Positions 28,490 to 38,213 of a DNA stretch of 64,000 nt are shown here, in pieces. Numbering within the stretch: position 1 is the stretch's first letter; every line of letters begins with the position of its first letter. The DNA is from Actibacterium sp. XHP0104 (GTDB lineage: Bacteria; Pseudomonadota; Alphaproteobacteria; Rhodobacterales; Rhodobacteraceae): positions 282,742 through 346,741 of the forward strand of contig NZ_JAOWLE010000002.1 in assembly GCF_025751515.1 (NCBI RefSeq), in the 5' to 3' direction. A model generated the notes under the pieces. The model saw nothing but the letters and a program-made list of their open reading frames with translations. It made no database searches and was not told the origin of the DNA. The translations under genes and the position numbers were made by a program.

Positions 28490-30106
28490 ATGGGACAAGA
28501 CCTTAGAAACTGGACACCCGATGACGAGGCCTTTTGGGCCTCGAAGGGCAAGTCCATAGCAACCCGCAACCTGTGGATTTCCATCCCGTCTCTGCTTTGC
28601 GGTTTCGCCGTGTGGCTCTACTGGGGGATCATCACCGTTCAGATGATCAACCTGGGCTTTGCTTTCGAACAATCGCAGCTGTTCACCCTGGGCGCCATCG
28701 CCGGCCTGACCGGGGCCACGCTGCGTATTCCCTCGACCTTCTTCATCCGCATCGCGGGCGGTCGAAACACGATCGTCTTTACAACCGCGCTGCTGATGAT
28801 CCCCGCCATCGGCGCGGGCATGGCCCTGCAGAACCCGGATACGCCGCTGTGGCACTTCCAGATCCTGGCCTTCCTCAGCGGCATCGGCGGCGGTAACTTC
28901 TCGAGCTCGATGTCGAACATCAGCTTCTTCTATCCCAAGAAGATCCAGGGTTACGCACTGGGCATGAACGCCGGCCTGGGCAACTTTGGCGTGACCACGA
29001 TGCAGATCGTCATTCCGCTGGTCATGACCTTCGGCCTGTTCGGTGGTGAAAGCCGCACGCTGGTCAACACCTCGGGCACGCTGATCGGCAAGATCCCCGC
29101 CGGGACCGAGACCTACATCCACAACGCGGGCTTCGTCTGGCTGCTGGCCCTGGTGCCGCTGGCCGTTCTCGGCTGGTGGGGCATGAACAACATCCGCGAC
29201 GAACACGTGTCGCCCGACATCCCGAACCCGATCGGATCGTTCTCGATCATCACCGGCATGCTGGTGATCGGCTTTGCCACTGCCGCCTTTGGCCTGTGGC
29301 TGCTGCTGCCGTCTGTTCCGGGCGGTCTGCCGACCTCGGGTCTGGGCGTGTCGAAATGGATCGTTCTGCCCATCGTCATCGCGCTGACCGTGCTGGGCCT
29401 CAAGATGATCCCCGGCGCCGTCGGTCAGAACCTGACCCGCCAGTACCGCATCTTTGGCAACAAGCACACCTGGGCCATGACGGTGATCTACACCATGACC
29501 TTCGGCAGCTTCATCGGCTACTCGGCCGCCCTGGCGCTGACCATCAAGGTCGTGTTCGGCTTCCAGCACCTGATGGTTGACGGTGTGCTGACCCACAACA
29601 CGGTCAACGCCAACGGCCCCTCGGCCCTGATGTTTGCCTGGATGGGCCCGTTCATCGGCGCGCTGATCCGCCCGATCGGCGGTATGATGGCTGACAAGCT
29701 GGGCGGTGCCCGCGTCACGCAGTGGATCTCGATCGTCATGGTCATCTCGGCCCTGGGTGTCGCCTACTTCATCCAGCAGGCCTATGCCTCGGCCACCCCG
29801 GAACAGTACTTCTACCCGTTCCTGGGCCTCTTCCTGGTTCTGTTCGCGGCCACCGGTATCGGCAACGGCTCGACCTTCCGTACCATCGCTGTGGTGTTCG
29901 ACAAGGAACAGGCTGGCCCGACCCTGGGCTGGACCGCCGCCGTGGCCGCTTATGGCGCCTTCATCATCCCCAAGGTGTTTGGTGAGCAGCTGAAGGCCGG
30001 AACGCCCGAATATGCGCTCTACGGTTTCGCGGTGTTCTACGCGGTCTGTATCGCCATCAACTGGTGGTTCTACCTGCGGCCCAACGCCTACGTTCAGAAC
30101 CCCTGA
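28490..30106 (+). CDS. narK2: NarK2-type nitrate/nitrite antiporter
   Basis: A 538-residue MFS protein opens with the NarK2 leader (TPDDEAFWASKGKSIATRNL) and carries the nitrate signature GGGNFSSSMSNISFFYPKK and ALGMNAGLGNFGV. NarK2 modules exchange external nitrate for internal nitrite across the inner membrane. It is longer than E. coli NarK (about 463) because of an extended central loop around residues 185-225 (SRTLVNTSGTLIGKIPAG). ATG 28490 begins the conserved leader; an earlier opening reads through the spacer. It lies 60 bp after narK and 61 bp before narG. Confidence 0.9.
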   Translation: MGQDLRNWTPDDEAFWASKGKSIATRNLWISIPSLLCGFAVWLYWGIITVQMINLGFAFEQSQLFTLGAIAGLTGATLRIPSTFFIRIAGGRNTIVFTTALLMIPAIGAGMALQNPDTPLWHFQILAFLSGIGGGNFSSSMSNISFFYPKKIQGYALGMNAGLGNFGVTTMQIVIPLVMTFGLFGGESRTLVNTSGTLIGKIPAGTETYIHNAGFVWLLALVPLAVLGWWGMNNIRDEHVSPDIPNPIGSFSIITGMLVIGFATAAFGLWLLLPSVPGGLPTSGLGVSKWIVLPIVIALTVLGLKMIPGAVGQNLTRQYRIFGNKHTWAMTVIYTMTFGSFIGYSAALALTIKVVFGFQHLMVDGVLTHNTVNANGPSALMFAWMGPFIGALIRPIGGMMADKLGGARVTQWISIVMVISALGVAYFIQQAYASATPEQYFYPFLGLFLVLFAATGIGNGSTFRTIAVVFDKEQAGPTLGWTAAVAAYGAFIIPKVFGEQLKAGTPEYALYGFAVFYAVCIAINWWFYLRPNAYVQNP

Positions 30107-30167
30107 TCCGACGCTTACCCGCTCCGGCATGGCGCCGGGGCGGGCCCGCAATCTGAGGAGACACCCC

Positions 30168-33100
30168 ATGAGTCATCTGCTCGACAGACTGAACTTTTTC
30201 CAGTCAAAAGAACTGGACACGTTCGCCAACGGACACGGTCAGACCACCCGCGAAAACCGCGACTGGGAAGACACTTACAGAAACCGCTGGCGTCACGACA
30301 AGATCGTGCGCTCGACCCATGGTGTGAACTGCACCGGGTCGTGCTCGTGGAAGATCTACGTGAAATCCGGCATCGTCACCTGGGAAACCCAGCAGACCGA
30401 TTACCCGCGCACCCGCCCCGACCTGCCGAACCACGAACCGCGCGGCTGCGCCCGCGGCGCGTCCTACAGCTGGTATCTTTACAGCGCCAACCGGGTGAAG
30501 AACCCGCTGGTCCGCGGCCGCCTGATGAAAACTTGGCGCCGCATGCGCGCCACGATGAGCCCGATCCAGGCCTGGACCGCGCTGCAAAACGACCCGATCC
30601 TGCGTGGCGAATACGTCAAGACCCGCGGCAAGGGCGGCTTTGTGCGCGCCACCTGGGACGAGGCGACCGAGATCGTCGCCGCCGCCAACGCCTATACCGT
30701 CAAGACCTATGGTCCCGACCGGGTGTTCGGCTTCTCGCCGATCCCGGCCATGTCGATGATCTCCTACGCCGCCGGGTCGCGCTACCTGTCGCTGCTGGGG
30801 GGCGTCTGCATGTCGTTCTACGACTGGTATTGCGACCTGCCGCCGGCCAGCCCGATGACCTGGGGCGAACAGACCGACGTGCCGGAATCGGCCGACTGGT
30901 ATAACGCGGGCTACCTGCTGTTGTGGGGCTCGAACGTGCCTCAGACCCGGACGCCCGACGCCCACTTCTACACCGAGGCCCGCTATCGCGGCACCAAGTC
31001 CGCCGTTATCTGCCCCGACTATTCCGAGGCCGCCAAGTTTGGCGATGTCTGGCTGAACGTCAAACAGGGCACCGACGCCGCGCTTGCCATGGCCTTTGGC
31101 CACGTGATCCTGCGCGAGTTCCACCTCGACCGTCAGGCCCCGTATTTCGAAGAGTATTGCCGCAAATACTCGGACTTCCCGATGCTGGTGAAGCTCGAGG
31201 AAAAAGACGGCAAGCTGATCCCGGGCCGCTTCCTGCGCGCCGACGATCTGGACGGCAAGCTGGGCGAGGAAACCAACCCCGAATGGAAAACCGTCGCCTG
31301 GGACAGCAAGGCGGGCGGTCTGGTGTCGCCCAACGGCGCCATCGGCTATCGCTGGGGCGAGCAGGGCGAATGGAACCTTGAAGAAAAGGCCGCCGGCACC
31401 GATACCAACCTGCTGATGTCGCTGGTTCTCGACGAGGATCACGACGAGGTTGCCGGCGTCGATTTCCCCTATTTCGGCGGCGCCGCCACCGAGGCCTTCA
31501 CCACCGGCGACACCCGTCCCGACGTGCTGACCCGCAACATCCCGGTCAAGCAGATCAAGACCGCCAACGGCACCATCAAGGTGGCCACGGTGTTCGACCT
31601 GTTCTGCGCCAACTACGGGCTTGATCGCGGTCTGGGCGGCGACTGGGTGACGTCGAACTATGACGAAGACATGCCCGGCACCCCCGCATGGGCCGAAAAG
31701 ATCACCGGCGTTTCCGCCGACAAGATCGTCCACGTTGCCCGTGAATTCGCCCAGAACGCCGAAAAGACCAACGGCAAGTCGATGGTCATCATCGGCGCGG
31801 CGATGAACCACTGGTACCACATGGACATGAACTATCGCGGCGTCATCAACATGCTGGTGATGTGCGGCTGCGTGGGTCAATCCGGTGGCGGCTGGGCTCA
31901 CTATGTGGGTCAGGAAAAGCTGCGCCCGCAAACCGGCTGGCAGCCTCTGGCCTTCGCGCTGGACTGGGCCCGCCCGCCGCGGCACATGAACTCGACCAGC
32001 GCCTGGTATGCCCATACCGACCAGTGGCGCTACGAGACCCTGACCGCCAGCGAGATCCTGTCGCCCACCGCCCCCGAAGGCGACTGGGACATCAACATCA
32101 TCGACTACAACATCCGCGCCGAGCGGATGGGCTGGCTGCCCTCGGCACCGCAGCTGAAAACCAACCCGCTTGAAGTGGCCAAGGCGGCCAAGGCGGCGGG
32201 CAAGGAAATCCCGGCCTATGTGGCCGAGCAGCTGAAGTCGGGCGAACTGGAAATGTCGTGCGAAGATCCGGATGCACCGGAAAACTGGCCGCGCAACCTG
32301 TTCGTGTGGCGCTCGAACCTGCTGGGCTCCAGCGGCAAGGGCCACGAATACTTCCTCAAGCACCTGCTGGGCACCGATCACGGCGTCATGGGCAAGGACC
32401 TGGGCGAAGAGGGCGCGCAACTGCCGAAAGAGGCCAAGTGGCATGACGAGGGCCCGCGCGGCAAGCTCGACCTGCTGGTGACCATCGACTTCCGCATGAG
32501 CACCACGGCCGTCTATTCCGACATCGTGCTGCCCACCGCGTCGTGGTACGAAAAGAACGACCTCAACACTTCGGACATGCACCCGTTCATCCACCCGCTG
32601 CAAGCGGCCGTGGACCCGGCCTATGAGTCGAAATCGGACTGGGAAATCTTCAAGGCCATCGCCAAGAAGGTGCAAGAGGTTGCCCCCGAGATCCTTGGCA
32701 AGGAAACCGACATCGTCGCGCTGCCCATCCTGCACGACACCCCCGGTGAGATCGCCCAGGATCAGGTCAAAGACTGGAAGAAAGGCGAATGCGACCTTAT
32801 TCCGGGCAAGACCGCGCCGAACTACATCGCGGTCGAACGCGACTACACGGCGATCTATGACCGCTTTGTCGCGCTTGGTCCGCTCATGGACAAGATCGGC
32901 AACGGCGGCAAGGGCATCAGCTGGAACACCGAGCACGAGGTCCAGCACCTGCGCGAGCTGAACGGCGAATGGGAAGACGGCCCCGCCAAGGGCTGCCCGA
33001 AGATCGTCACCGACATCGACGCGACCGAGGTCGTGCTGATGCTGGCGCCGGAAACCAACGGCGAGGTCGCCGTCAAGGCCTGGGCCGCGCTGTCCAATGC

Positions 33101-33896
33101 CACCGGCCGCGATCACACCCACCTGGCGCTGCCCAAGGAAGACGAAAAGATCCGCTTCCGCGACATCGCCGCGCAGCCGCGCAAGATCATCTCGTCGCCC
33201 ACCTGGTCGGGCCTTGAAAGCGAGAAGGTCTGCTATAACGCCGGCTACACCAACGTTCACGAGCTGATCCCGTGGCGCACGCTGACCGGTCGTCAGCAGC
33301 TCTATCAGGATCACCTGTGGATGCTGGCCTTCGGCGAAGGCTTCATGTCCTACCGCCCGCCGGTGGACCTGAAAACCATCACCAAAGAGGTGGTCGACGA
33401 TGGCGACAGCCTGGTTCTGAACTTCATCACCCCGCACCAGAAATGGGGCATCCACTCGACCTATTCCGACAACCTGCTGATGCTGACGCTGAACCGCGGC
33501 GGCCCGGTGATCTGGATCTCGGAAAACGATGCCAAGAAAGGCGGCATTGTCGATAACGACTGGGTCGAGCTCTACAACACCAACGGCGCGCTGACCGCGC
33601 GGGCGGTGGTGTCGCAGCGGATGAAGGACGGAACGACCTTCATGTATCACGCCCAGGAGAAGATCGTGAACACGCCCGGATCCGAGAAGACCGGCAACCG
33701 GGGCGGCATTCACAACTCGGTCACCCGGGCAACGCTGAAACCGACCCATATGATCGGCGGCTACGCCCAGCAGTCCTACGGCTTCAACTACTATGGCACC
33801 GTGGGTTCGAACCGGGATGAGTTCGTCGTCGTCAGAAAAATGCGCAAGGTCGACTGGCTCGACCAGCCCGCAAGCCAGAAGGAGGCCGCGGAATGA
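30168..33896 (+). CDS. narG: Respiratory nitrate reductase alpha subunit
   Basis: A 1242-residue molybdoenzyme subunit, the normal NarG length. The N-terminal FS0 [4Fe-4S] ligands are His51, Cys55, Cys59 and Cys94, in register with E. coli His50/Cys54/Cys58/Cys93. The molybdenum ligand aspartate is Asp223 in SFYDWYCDLPPASP. The protein reduces nitrate to nitrite at Mo-bisMGD on the cytoplasmic face. No twin-arginine signal is present, as expected for Nar rather than Nap. GAGGAGAC precedes the ATG; an upstream in-frame opening lacks the conserved N-terminus and was rejected. It overlaps narH by 4 bp. Confidence 0.98.
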   Translation: MSHLLDRLNFFQSKELDTFANGHGQTTRENRDWEDTYRNRWRHDKIVRSTHGVNCTGSCSWKIYVKSGIVTWETQQTDYPRTRPDLPNHEPRGCARGASYSWYLYSANRVKNPLVRGRLMKTWRRMRATMSPIQAWTALQNDPILRGEYVKTRGKGGFVRATWDEATEIVAAANAYTVKTYGPDRVFGFSPIPAMSMISYAAGSRYLSLLGGVCMSFYDWYCDLPPASPMTWGEQTDVPESADWYNAGYLLLWGSNVPQTRTPDAHFYTEARYRGTKSAVICPDYSEAAKFGDVWLNVKQGTDAALAMAFGHVILREFHLDRQAPYFEEYCRKYSDFPMLVKLEEKDGKLIPGRFLRADDLDGKLGEETNPEWKTVAWDSKAGGLVSPNGAIGYRWGEQGEWNLEEKAAGTDTNLLMSLVLDEDHDEVAGVDFPYFGGAATEAFTTGDTRPDVLTRNIPVKQIKTANGTIKVATVFDLFCANYGLDRGLGGDWVTSNYDEDMPGTPAWAEKITGVSADKIVHVAREFAQNAEKTNGKSMVIIGAAMNHWYHMDMNYRGVINMLVMCGCVGQSGGGWAHYVGQEKLRPQTGWQPLAFALDWARPPRHMNSTSAWYAHTDQWRYETLTASEILSPTAPEGDWDINIIDYNIRAERMGWLPSAPQLKTNPLEVAKAAKAAGKEIPAYVAEQLKSGELEMSCEDPDAPENWPRNLFVWRSNLLGSSGKGHEYFLKHLLGTDHGVMGKDLGEEGAQLPKEAKWHDEGPRGKLDLLVTIDFRMSTTAVYSDIVLPTASWYEKNDLNTSDMHPFIHPLQAAVDPAYESKSDWEIFKAIAKKVQEVAPEILGKETDIVALPILHDTPGEIAQDQVKDWKKGECDLIPGKTAPNYIAVERDYTAIYDRFVALGPLMDKIGNGGKGISWNTEHEVQHLRELNGEWEDGPAKGCPKIVTDIDATEVVLMLAPETNGEVAVKAWAALSNATGRDHTHLALPKEDEKIRFRDIAAQPRKIISSPTWSGLESEKVCYNAGYTNVHELIPWRTLTGRQQLYQDHLWMLAFGEGFMSYRPPVDLKTITKEVVDDGDSLVLNFITPHQKWGIHSTYSDNLLMLTLNRGGPVIWISENDAKKGGIVDNDWVELYNTNGALTARAVVSQRMKDGTTFMYHAQEKIVNTPGSEKTGNRGGIHNSVTRATLKPTHMIGGYAQQSYGFNYYGTVGSNRDEFVVVRKMRKVDWLDQPASQKEAAE

Positions 33897-35416
33897 AGGT
33901 GCGTGCACAAATCGGAATGGTGCTGAACCTGGACAAATGTATCGGGTGTCACACGTGTTCTGTTACCTGCAAGAACGTCTGGACCAGCCGCGACGGCGTC
34001 GAATACGCCTGGTTCAATAACGTCGAAACCAAACCCGGCACCGGGTATCCGACCGACTGGGAAAACCAGGCACGCTGGAACGGTGGCTGGGAGCGGACCC
34101 GCTCGGGCAAGTTGCAGCCCAAGCAGGGCGGCAAATGGCGGATCCTGGCGAATATCTTCGCCAACCCCGACCTGCCCGAGATCGACGACTATTACGAGCC
34201 GTTCGATTTCGACTATGACCACCTGAAATCGGCCCCCGAGATGAAGGCCTTCCCGACCGCGCGCCCGCGTTCCAAGATCACCGGCGAGCGGATCGAGAAG
34301 ATCGAGAAAGGCCCCAACTGGGAGGAAATCCTGGGCGGCGAATTCTCGAAACGCTCGGCCGATTACAACTTTGAGGGCATCCAGAAAGAGATCTACGGGG
34401 AATACGAGAACACCTTTATGATGTATCTCCCCCGTCTGTGCGAACACTGCCTCAACCCCGCCTGCGTGGCGTCGTGCCCGTCGGGTGCGATCTACAAGCG
34501 CGAGGAAGACGGGATCGTGCTGATCGACCAGGAGAAATGCCGCGGCTGGCGGATGTGCGTCAGTGGCTGCCCCTACAAGAAGGTCTATTACAACTGGTCC
34601 ACCGGCAAATCCGAGAAATGCACCCTGTGCTATCCCCGGATCGAAAGCGGCAACCCGACCGTCTGTTCGGAAACCTGCGTGGGGCGCATCCGCTACCTGG
34701 GTGTGATGCTCTACGATGCCGACAAGATCGACCAGGCCGCCGGCGCGGCCGAGACCACCGATCTCTATGATGCGCAACTGGGCGTGTTCCTGGATCCCAA
34801 CGATCCGGCGGTGATCAAGGCGGCGCAGGAACAGGGCATTCCGCAAGACTGGCTGAAGGCCGCTCAGGAAAGCCCGATCTGGAAAATGGCGATGGACTGG
34901 AAGGTTGCCTTCCCGCTGCATCCCGAATACCGGACGCTGCCGATGGTGTGGTACATCCCGCCGCTGTCGCCGATCCAGAACGCCGCCGAGGCGGGTGCAA
35001 TCGGTGTCGACGGCGCCATGCCCGACGTGCGCAACCTGCGTATCCCGCTGAAATACCTGGCCAACATGCTGACCGCCGGTGACGAGGCCCCCGTGGCCAC
35101 GGCGCTGGAACGGATGCTGGCGATGCGGGCCTATATGCGGGCGAAAACCGTGGATGGGGTGATCGACGAAGGCCTGGCCACCCGTGTCGGCCTGTCGGGT
35201 CGGATGATCGAGGACATGTACAAGATCATGGCCCTTGCCGATTACGAAGACCGGTTCGTCATCCCGACCACGCACCGCGAACAGGTCGAAGAGGCCTATG
35301 ACCTGCGCGGCGGCTGCGGCTTTACCGATGGCAACGGCTGCTCGACGGGCGTGTCCAAAGGCTCGCTCTTTGGCGGCTCGAAGAAACCGCTGAAAATGCC
35401 GTCGGAGGTGATGTGA
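33893..35416 (+). CDS. narH: Respiratory nitrate reductase beta subunit
   Basis: A 507-residue iron-sulfur subunit with four cysteine groups: CIGCHTCSVTCKNVW, CEHCLNPACVASCPSG, CRGWRMCVSGCPYKK and CTLCYPRI...CSETCVG. The Trp in place of Cys in CRGWRMC marks the [3Fe-4S] cluster typical of NarH, so three [4Fe-4S] and one [3Fe-4S] clusters carry electrons from NarI to NarG. The start ATGA overlaps the narG stop. Length and motifs are canonical. Confidence 0.98.
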   Translation: MKVRAQIGMVLNLDKCIGCHTCSVTCKNVWTSRDGVEYAWFNNVETKPGTGYPTDWENQARWNGGWERTRSGKLQPKQGGKWRILANIFANPDLPEIDDYYEPFDFDYDHLKSAPEMKAFPTARPRSKITGERIEKIEKGPNWEEILGGEFSKRSADYNFEGIQKEIYGEYENTFMMYLPRLCEHCLNPACVASCPSGAIYKREEDGIVLIDQEKCRGWRMCVSGCPYKKVYYNWSTGKSEKCTLCYPRIESGNPTVCSETCVGRIRYLGVMLYDADKIDQAAGAAETTDLYDAQLGVFLDPNDPAVIKAAQEQGIPQDWLKAAQESPIWKMAMDWKVAFPLHPEYRTLPMVWYIPPLSPIQNAAEAGAIGVDGAMPDVRNLRIPLKYLANMLTAGDEAPVATALERMLAMRAYMRAKTVDGVIDEGLATRVGLSGRMIEDMYKIMALADYEDRFVIPTTHREQVEEAYDLRGGCGFTDGNGCSTGVSKGSLFGGSKKPLKMPSEVM

Positions 35417-36120
35417 TGGACCGGACCCTGAAAGCCCTGTCGCTGATCCTCAGCTATCCGACGGCCGAACTGCAGGCCGCCATGCCGGAAATCGGAGGCG
35501 TTCTCGCCTCTGATACCCGGCTGACGGCTGCCGCCCGGCGGGCCCTGCGCCCGCTGGTCGACAGCCTGGGCAGCGACGACATCTATGACCTGCAAGAACG
35601 CTATGTCATGCTGTTCGACCGCTCGCGCACCCTGTCGCTGAACCTCTTTGAACATGTTCACGGCGAAAGCCGCGACCGGGGCGGCGCGATGGTGTCGCTG
35701 CTGGAAACCTATCGCGAGGCGGGGATCGAACCCGCCACGTCCGAATTGCCCGACCACCTGCCGGTGCTGCTGGAATTCCTGTCCACACGTCCCTTCGTTG
35801 AGGTGCAGGATACCTTGGCGGACGCGGCGCATATATTTGAGGCCCTGAACGCCCGGCTTGTCCGGCGGGAAAGCCCGTATTGCGCCGTGTTCGCCGCTCT
35901 TTTGCAGCTGTCGGGCGCAGAGGCCAACCAAGAGGCCGTGGCCGAGCTGCTGGACCAGCCCGAAACAGACCCCGAAGACCTCGAGGCGCTGGACGCGGTC
36001 TGGGAGGAAAGCGAGGTCCTCTTTGGCCCCGATCCCAATGCCGGTTGTCCCCAGGTGCGCGACATGCTTGCGCGCATGGATGAACCGACCAACCCCAAAC
36101 CCGGCCTGGCCGCAGAGTAA
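35416..36120 (+). CDS. narJ: Nitrate reductase molybdenum cofactor assembly chaperone
   Basis: A 234-residue all-helical, acidic protein of the NarJ/DmsD (TorD-like) chaperone family, which binds apo-NarG and allows Mo-cofactor insertion before membrane attachment. Family-type segments are RTLKALSLILSYPTAELQ and DLPVLLEF-like LPDHLPVLLEFLSTRPF. The ATG shares a base with the narH stop; a GTG one codon earlier is an alternative. It lies between narH and narI as in other nar operons. Confidence 0.94.
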   Translation: MDRTLKALSLILSYPTAELQAAMPEIGGVLASDTRLTAAARRALRPLVDSLGSDDIYDLQERYVMLFDRSRTLSLNLFEHVHGESRDRGGAMVSLLETYREAGIEPATSELPDHLPVLLEFLSTRPFVEVQDTLADAAHIFEALNARLVRRESPYCAVFAALLQLSGAEANQEAVAELLDQPETDPEDLEALDAVWEESEVLFGPDPNAGCPQVRDMLARMDEPTNPKPGLAAE

Positions 36121-36131
36121 TGGAGGCTTTG

Positions 36132-36821
36132 ATGCATAATTTCCTTTTCGGAATCTATCCCTACATCGCGCTGTCGGTGCTGTTGATCGGGTCGATCGCC
36201 CGCTACGAGCGTGATCCCTTCACCTGGAAAAGCTCGTCCAGCCAGCTCTTGCGGCGCAAGCAGCTGGTAATTGGCTCGGTGCTGTTCCATGTCGGCGTTC
36301 TGGTGATCTTCTTCGGCCACCTGGTGGGTCTGCTGACCCCGATCTGGGTGTTCGACGCAATCGGCATCAGCCACGGCGCGAAACAGCTGCTGGCCGTGAT
36401 CGCGGGTGGTATCGCCGGCATCATGGCGCTGATCGGGGGCGGCATGCTGCTGCAACGCCGCCTGAACGATCCGCGCATCCGCCAGACCTCGAGCTTTGCG
36501 GATATCGCCATCCTGGTGCTGCTGATCGCACAGCTGCTGCTGGGCGTCGGCACGATCTTTGTGTCGCTGCAACACCTCGACGGCCATGAGATGACCAAGT
36601 TCATGTCCTGGGCGCAGGGGATCTTTACCTTCCAGTCGGATGCCGCCGATCACATCGCCGACGTGGCGCTGCTGTTCAAGCTGCACCTGTTCCTGGGTCT
36701 GACGATCTTCCTGGTGTTCCCGTTCACGCGCCTTGTGCACATGCTGTCGGTTCCGCTGCGCTACTTCACGCGCCCGGGCTATCAGATCGTACGCTCGCGT
36801 CGTAACGGCCCGGCGGAGTAA
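36132..36821 (+). CDS. narI: Respiratory nitrate reductase gamma subunit (cytochrome b)
   Basis: A 229-residue membrane cytochrome with five helices. The four haem-ligating histidines can be placed at His53, His63, His185 and His203, matching E. coli His56, His66, His187 and His205. It takes electrons from quinol at the periplasmic side and passes them through two b haems to NarH. ATG 36132 has TGGAGG six bases upstream, better than an in-frame start 12 bp earlier. The short positively charged C-terminus is cytoplasmic. Confidence 0.96.
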   Translation: MHNFLFGIYPYIALSVLLIGSIARYERDPFTWKSSSSQLLRRKQLVIGSVLFHVGVLVIFFGHLVGLLTPIWVFDAIGISHGAKQLLAVIAGGIAGIMALIGGGMLLQRRLNDPRIRQTSSFADIAILVLLIAQLLLGVGTIFVSLQHLDGHEMTKFMSWAQGIFTFQSDAADHIADVALLFKLHLFLGLTIFLVFPFTRLVHMLSVPLRYFTRPGYQIVRSRRNGPAE

Positions 36822-36825
36822 GCCC

Positions 36826-37644
36826 ATGACCACGGCCCTTTTCCCCGATCTCGTCGTCAATGGCGAAACCGTGCCCCAGGCCGTGGTTGCGGCCGAGGCG
36901 CAGAACCACAGCGCCCCGGCCGGCAAGCCCGGTATCGCCTGGCGCAAGGCCGCAAACGCGGTCGCCATCCGCACCCTGCTGCTGCAAGAGGCACGCCGGC
37001 GCGGCATGGCACCCGATCCGGTCGAGGTCGGACCGGGCCGGTTTGAAACAGACGAGGAGGCCCTGATCCGGGGCCTTCTCGACACCGCGGTCGAGGTGGC
37101 GCAGCCATCCGAGGCCGATATCCGCGCCGAATGGGCGCGTGATCCCGAACGTTTCCGCGCGCCCCCCCTGTGGGAGGTGTCGCATATCCTGTGTGCCTGC
37201 AATCTGGCCGATGAACAGGCCGCCACGCTGGCCCGCGCCCGCGCAGAGGCGCTGATCAAACAAGTGCGGGACAACCCGCGCCGCTTTGCCGACCTGGCAA
37301 AACAGAACAGCGATTGCGGCTCTGGCGCGGCGGGGGGCACGCTGGGTCAGCTTGGCCCCGGCGATACCGTCCCCGAATTCGAGGCCGCCCTGCGCGACAT
37401 GGCCGAGGGCGACATCTCGGCCGCCCCGGTGCCCACGCGGCATGGCTATCACGTGATCCGCATGGATGCCGTCGCCCATGGTGCGGTGCTGCCCTTTGAG
37501 GCCGTGCGCACCAAGATAGGTGAGGCTATGGAAAAGGCCGCTTGGGCACGGGCCGCGCGCGATTTCACCGACGCGCTGGTGCGCGGGGCCGAGATCATAG
37601 GCGCCGATCCGGCCACCGCCCCAGAGCCGGGCGGCATGCGGTGA
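36826..37644 (+). CDS. Parvulin-type (PpiC/NifM-like) peptidylprolyl isomerase
   Basis: A 272-residue protein has an Ala-rich helical N-terminal half and a C-terminal rotamase domain with VSHILCACNLADEQ, FADLAKQNSDCGSGAAGGTLG and HGYHVIRMDAV. There is no signal peptide, so it acts in the cytoplasm. A parvulin gene follows narI in several pseudomonads and denitrifying alphaproteobacteria, implying help in folding or assembly of the Nar complex. ATG 36826 lies 4 bp after narI. It overlaps the next gene at GTGA. Confidence 0.88.
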   Translation: MTTALFPDLVVNGETVPQAVVAAEAQNHSAPAGKPGIAWRKAANAVAIRTLLLQEARRRGMAPDPVEVGPGRFETDEEALIRGLLDTAVEVAQPSEADIRAEWARDPERFRAPPLWEVSHILCACNLADEQAATLARARAEALIKQVRDNPRRFADLAKQNSDCGSGAAGGTLGQLGPGDTVPEFEAALRDMAEGDISAAPVPTRHGYHVIRMDAVAHGAVLPFEAVRTKIGEAMEKAAWARAARDFTDALVRGAEIIGADPATAPEPGGMR

Positions 37645-38213
37645 CACGCCGGGCGCGCAGACCGAAGGGCGAAAAAAGCTCGCGGTCGGCGCGCCTGCGG
37701 GCGCTTGGCGATCCGCTGGATTTCATCCTGCGCGATCACCATCGCCTGCGCGAGATTTGCGCCGAGATCGACCGGCTGGCGGAGAAGGATCATCCCACCG
37801 CCGACGAGGCCGAGATGGTGCTGGGCTTTCTGCGGCAGGAACTGCCGCAGCTGATCGACGACGAGCGCGACGACCTGTTGCCGCTGATGCTGCGCCGGTG
37901 CCCGCCCGAAGACGAGATCGGGCGCCTCAAGGACCGGCTCGATTGGGAGCATGACATCGTGCAGGCCTGTCTGCCCTTCGTGGTAGAGGCCTTCGAGGGT
38001 GTCTGGCTGTATGGCCGGGCGCTGTCACCCGATGCGGCGGCATCGATGCGGGCCTTTACCGGCCATCTGCGGCGCCACCTGATCGTCGAAAACGCCGTTC
38101 TGATCCCGCTGGCGCGTGTGCGCCTGGGACGGGCGGATCTGGATATGCTGAGCCTGCGCATGCTGCGCCGTCGCGGGCTGGACCGTTTGCTGGAGCTACC
38201 CGATGCTGACTGA
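37641..38213 (+). CDS. Hemerythrin-like HHE-domain protein
   Basis: A 190-residue, mostly helical protein with a basic N-terminal tail (residues 1-20). Hemerythrin-type residues are seen in helix 1 (RDHHRLRE, His33/34), helix 3 (WEHD) and helix 4 (HLRRHLIVENAVLIPLA). Helix 2 has acidic residues (IDDERDDLLPLM) where a histidine is usual, so the di-iron site may be atypical. The start is GTG 37641, overlapping the parvulin stop. Related proteins bind O2 or NO or repair Fe-S clusters; a protective or sensing role during nitrate respiration is inferred from the operon position. It overlaps the carbonic anhydrase gene by 11 bp. Confidence 0.75.
   Translation: MTRRARRPKGEKSSRSARLRALGDPLDFILRDHHRLREICAEIDRLAEKDHPTADEAEMVLGFLRQELPQLIDDERDDLLPLMLRRCPPEDEIGRLKDRLDWEHDIVQACLPFVVEAFEGVWLYGRALSPDAAASMRAFTGHLRRHLIVENAVLIPLARVRLGRADLDMLSLRMLRRRGLDRLLELPDAD

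Noticed and set aside
27020..30169. A 1049-codon open frame antisense to narK and narK2
   Set aside because: It is a GC-driven shadow of the two transporter genes; its protein is His/Gly/Asp-rich low-complexity with no family resemblance.
30204..33908. A 1234-codon open frame antisense to narG
   Set aside because: It mirrors narG codon bias, has no start signal and no recognisable domain, while narG on the other strand is certain.
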